Below are positions 6,218 to 8,361 of a DNA stretch of 8,361 bases, one piece after another. The stretch comes from Alphaproteobacteria bacterium. GTDB taxonomy: Bacteria > Pseudomonadota > Alphaproteobacteria > RF32 > CAG-977. Numbering within the stretch: the first letter of the stretch is position 1; the number at the start of each line of letters is the position of its first letter. Location: NCBI GenBank assembly GCA_017476085.1, contig JAFVEJ010000202.1:1-8361 (forward strand), written 5' to 3'. The notes under the pieces were generated by a model. The model was given only the letters and a program-made list of their open reading frames with translations, was not told the origin of the DNA and did no database searches. Made by a program: the position numbers and the translations under genes.

Positions 6218-7381
6218 TCAAACTCCGCTTTTAATTCTACTTTTCAATTTTTTGTATTTTTCTGTGTATTTTTTCTTCATCGCGCCGAAAGTGATGTGTT
6301 TGAGCAACTGATACCGCAACAAACGTAAACAGTATTTCTTTCTCAGATAACGGACTTCGTCTTTTTCGACGAAAGCGTGGGCTGCTTGAATAATGTCGCG
6401 CAACTGTCCGACTAACGATGTATCTTTTATTCCTTGTACGCCTCTGTACCATATGCTGGTGTCAGCCATCATCTTTTTGTCTTCAATCAGACCGCGCGGA
6501 TCCTTATTAAAAGGTTTCCTCCCTTTTTCAATGATATGGAAAACCCATTCTTTGAATTTATTTTCGTCAAAATACCGGAAATCATCCTGCAACGGCTTTT
6601 CACGCAACATCGTCAGATATTCATCATCATGCGTGTCCAGATAAATAATCCGTTCTACGACCTTATCCAAATCAAAATCATAATCGGCGACATTAACAAA
6701 CGCTTTCGGGTTGAAATCTCTGGTAACATCCGGATTACCGTAATAAATCGGCAGAGAATAAGCACGCATTGCATCCGGCATTTTTTCTGTCGTCCAACCA
6801 TCTGTTGCATCATTTTCACACGCAATCGTGAAATTATACTGCCTCTGGAACTGGATCTTGCTTGTGACCCAATCGCCAATATACACATCGTTGATAACGC
6901 CACGATCCATATTGTTTAAAACAGCCCCCGGACAATCTACACGTTTATATTTCATCAAACGTTTGCAGAGTTCCTGACGTAACAAAGCCCCTTCGCCACA
7001 AACAGCGTTGGAATAAATGAAATTACAGAATTTACGGTTGACAAAATCGTCCGTAACGGCAGAACGGTCCTGAAAAGCCGGAGTGATATAATCCAAGCCA
7101 AAATTATGAAAAAAATATCTGTCTCTATATGTTAAATTAACAAATCCCGTTCCATAATCGCACCGGTTGAAGTTCGGGATTTCGTCTTCGGTCGGCAAAA
7201 AAATTCTGACGCTGTCTTTATAGCGCAAATATTTATCACCAAAGACATCGTAAAACAGAAAATCGGGATTTATTTCATCCAAAGCGACATCATAGCGTTC
7301 TTTCAACCAGTGATAAACAAAGAAATCTTCCGGATTAGCATGACCATCGACATACCAATAAGATATTTTCTTTTTTTCCAT
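6218..7381 (-). CDS. GT10 alpha-1,3/4-fucosyltransferase
   Basis: Inverting glycosyltransferase of CAZy family 10 that transfers L-fucose from GDP-fucose to a glycan acceptor, usually GlcNAc in Lewis-type structures. The fold is GT-B. The diagnostic C-terminal donor-binding block is clear: QYNFTIACEN at residues 181-190, TTEKMPDAM at 197-205 with Glu199 and Lys200, LPIYYGNPDVTRDFNPKAF at 210-228, and then VNVADY and YLDTHDDEYLTML, closely resembling Helicobacter pylori FucT. The last 40 or so residues are rich in Lys/Arg with scattered hydrophobics (Tyr350 onward), which fits peripheral attachment to the inner membrane, where lipid-linked glycans are assembled. The ATG at 7381 has AGGAG at 7393-7389. 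Gmd and Fcl, which make its donor, follow directly. The acceptor and the 1,3 versus 1,4 linkage cannot be read from the sequence. Confidence 0.95.
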   Translation of the reverse strand: MEKKKISYWYVDGHANPEDFFVYHWLKERYDVALDEINPDFLFYDVFGDKYLRYKDSVRIFLPTEDEIPNFNRCDYGTGFVNLTYRDRYFFHNFGLDYITPAFQDRSAVTDDFVNRKFCNFIYSNAVCGEGALLRQELCKRLMKYKRVDCPGAVLNNMDRGVINDVYIGDWVTSKIQFQRQYNFTIACENDATDGWTTEKMPDAMRAYSLPIYYGNPDVTRDFNPKAFVNVADYDFDLDKVVERIIYLDTHDDEYLTMLREKPLQDDFRYFDENKFKEWVFHIIEKGRKPFNKDPRGLIEDKKMMADTSIWYRGVQGIKDTSLVGQLRDIIQAAHAFVEKDEVRYLRKKYCLRLLRYQLLKHITFGAMKKKYTEKYKKLKSRIKSGV

Positions 7382-7397
7382 CGTTGCGCTCCTATAA

Positions 7398-7832
7398 TTA
7401 CTGGTTTTTCCAGTCTTTCAAAATCCACGAAGACGAGTTGGCTTTGTTTTCCCCACCGACACCGAATTCCAAGCGAACCCGACATTCCCGCGCCGCAGCT
7501 GTTTCGGGAATGTTGTCTTTTGTCCGGTCGCCTCCGTTGGCGAACACTAGTTCGTCATCCGGATATTTCGCTCTGGCTTTGCGAATGCCGTCGCTCGCCG
7601 AGTTGTCCGCATCGTCAAAACCGAAGGCATCAATAACGCCTTTCAGATTTTCACAAACAGCCAAACGCGTTTTAAAGTTCATAAAATTTTTGCCTTTCTT
7701 CCGGCACAACCATTCATCGGAATTTAATAAAAGGATGACACCGTCGCTTTTTTCTTTGGCGGCTTTGATCATTTCGATATGTCCTTCGTGAAGTGGATCA
7801 AAACCGCCCGAAACGATGTAATAACAAGACAT
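7398..7832 (-). CDS. HxGH-type nucleotidyltransferase (cytidylyltransferase-like), substrate unknown
   Basis: A 144-residue protein of the nucleotidyltransferase superfamily that includes TagD and the HldE C-terminal domain, joining an NTP to a phosphorylated small molecule. Seen: GGFDPLHEGH at residues 9-18 with His15 and His18 of HxGH; a middle segment with RLAVCENL (56-63); FANGGDRTKDNIPE at 97-110; and SSSWILKDW near the C-terminus, in place of the usual ISTT/SSTxxR signature. The frame also offers GTG at 7835, but I prefer the ATG at 7832 because AGGAG (7845-7841) lies eight bases upstream of it. The ATG overlaps the preceding TGA as TGATG, so the two genes are coupled. It lies between a phosphomannomutase and fucose genes, so a sugar-phosphate substrate is possible. 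GDP-mannose pyrophosphorylases normally have a different fold, so I do not call it one. Confidence 0.8.
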   Translation of the reverse strand: MSCYYIVSGGFDPLHEGHIEMIKAAKEKSDGVILLLNSDEWLCRKKGKNFMNFKTRLAVCENLKGVIDAFGFDDADNSASDGIRKARAKYPDDELVFANGGDRTKDNIPETAAARECRVRLEFGVGGENKANSSSWILKDWKNQ

Positions 7833-8361
7833 CACTTTTTCTCCTTTTCCAAAAAATCGAGAACTTCTGCGGGACCGTTCACCTGAACGACTTGCGTGTT
7901 TGAAAATTTTAAAAGCGCCTGCGCCAGCTCATAGTCGTTTCCGCCTTTGAAGGTTTTATCGCCGAAAAAGATGATTTTTTTGTCAGGATATGTTCCTCGC
8001 AGATGAGCGGCAATCTGCCCTTTTCCGTTTCCGGCAGGCATTATATCGATGGAAATCGCCCCACCGACAGAAAATTCCAGCTCGGGGAATTCTTTTTTCA
8101 GTTCGGACTGAATGGTCAGACGTTCGTGATTTTCTTTATCCCAATCGGCATACTTTTCTCTTTCCGGATACGGACAATCACGTCCTAATACGGAAAAATT
8201 AATCATTCCCGTACGCCGTTCGATATAGTTAGGGAAAAGCTTTCCCGGATAATCCGTGTTTTTTCTAAACTTTTCAAGTTCTAATAAAAGCGATGAGGAG
8301 GGGCTGTATCTTTTTTTATAGATTTGTTTTCCTTTCATTATTAACACATTCCCCATAGAAC
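7832..8361 (-). CDS. Eukaryote-type phosphomannomutase (HAD superfamily IIB), 5' end cut by window edge
   Basis: C-terminal two thirds of a PMM1/PMM2-like protein, which converts mannose-6-P to mannose-1-P for GDP-mannose synthesis. The frame is open through the right edge. The ATG at 8356 is probably internal, because the segment after it aligns inside human PMM2 (NGLVAYKDGKLL region) and the HAD DxD nucleophile motif, found near the N-terminus, lies outside. Counting from that ATG, the cap domain shows ERRTGMINFSVLGRDC (46-61) and WDKENHERL (72-80), then GGAISIDIMP (98-107) and the HAD metal loop FFGDKTFKGGNDYE (130-143). These match PMM2 blocks RNGMLNVSPIGR, GGQISFDVFP and FFGDKTMPGGND. 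The PMM GWDK segment is GNGK here. Family length is about 245, so some 70 residues are missing. A related HAD phosphatase cannot be fully excluded. The stop overlaps the next start. Confidence 0.85.
   Translation of the reverse strand, partial: SMGNVLIMKGKQIYKKRYSPSSSLLLELEKFRKNTDYPGKLFPNYIERRTGMINFSVLGRDCPYPEREKYADWDKENHERLTIQSELKKEFPELEFSVGGAISIDIMPAGNGKGQIAAHLRGTYPDKKIIFFGDKTFKGGNDYELAQALLKFSNTQVVQVNGPAEVLDFLEKEKK
7841..7845 (-). promoter_or_regulatory. Ribosome binding site of the nucleotidyltransferase gene
   Basis: AGGAG inside the 3' end of the phosphomannomutase gene. Spacing is eight bases to the ATG at 7832 and five to the GTG at 7835, favouring the ATG. Confidence 0.7.

Noticed and set aside
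163..7791. Plus-strand reading frames of 60-190 codons
   Set aside because: All lie opposite well-supported minus-strand genes, show no recognisable motifs and are explained as antisense shadows.
8354..8356. ATG as true start of the phosphomannomutase gene
   Set aside because: The frame stays open to the window edge, and the protein from this ATG would lack the HAD nucleophile domain that the family needs; the aligned region lies mid-protein.
1..8361. Assignment to Bacteroides-like organisms because of fucosyltransferase and fucose genes
   Set aside because: Strong SD sequences precede many starts, including AGGAGG at 2962-2957, which is unlike Bacteroidota. The lineage stays open.

Overview
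The window is one densely packed block of ten genes, all on the minus strand, so it reads from base 8361 down to base 1. Both ends cut through a gene. Neighbouring genes overlap or are at most 19 bases apart, and most starts carry a Shine-Dalgarno (SD) sequence. I see no promoter, terminator, RNA gene, CRISPR array or insertion sequence. The genes look like one segment of a surface-polysaccharide (LPS, O-antigen or capsule) operon in a Gram-negative, possibly host-associated bacterium. The strong SD sequences argue against Bacteroidota, which mostly lack them. I cannot name the species.

First module, GDP-mannose to fucosylated glycan (8361 to 4002): a 5'-truncated eukaryote-type phosphomannomutase of the HAD fold, a small HxGH nucleotidyltransferase of unknown substrate, a GT10 alpha-1,3/4-fucosyltransferase, GDP-mannose 4,6-dehydratase (gmd), and GDP-L-fucose synthase (fcl). 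The pathway reads mannose-6-P to mannose-1-P, then (by a guanylyltransferase not seen here) GDP-mannose, then GDP-4-keto-6-deoxymannose, then GDP-L-fucose, and finally transfer of fucose to a glycan.

Second module (4000 to 1): a divergent second GMD-like dehydratase whose catalytic Thr and Glu positions are Ala and Asp; a DmpF/MhpF-type acylating acetaldehyde dehydrogenase; a DmpG/MhpE-type 4-hydroxy-2-oxovalerate aldolase; and the alpha and beta subunits of a thiamine-diphosphate (ThDP) E1-type 2-oxoacid enzyme, the beta gene running off the left edge. These last four are normally central-metabolism or aromatic-degradation enzymes. Their presence in a nucleotide-sugar operon is the unusual feature.

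Hypothesis: acetyl-CoA is reduced to acetaldehyde (MhpF) and condensed with pyruvate to 4-hydroxy-2-oxopentanoate (MhpE). The E1 enzyme decarboxylates this and adds the resulting C4 acyl anion to the C4 ketone of the GDP-sugar made by the second dehydratase. The product would be a higher branched-chain sugar carrying a four-carbon branch, as in the octose erwiniose. The gene content supports this. The chemistry is inferred and untested.
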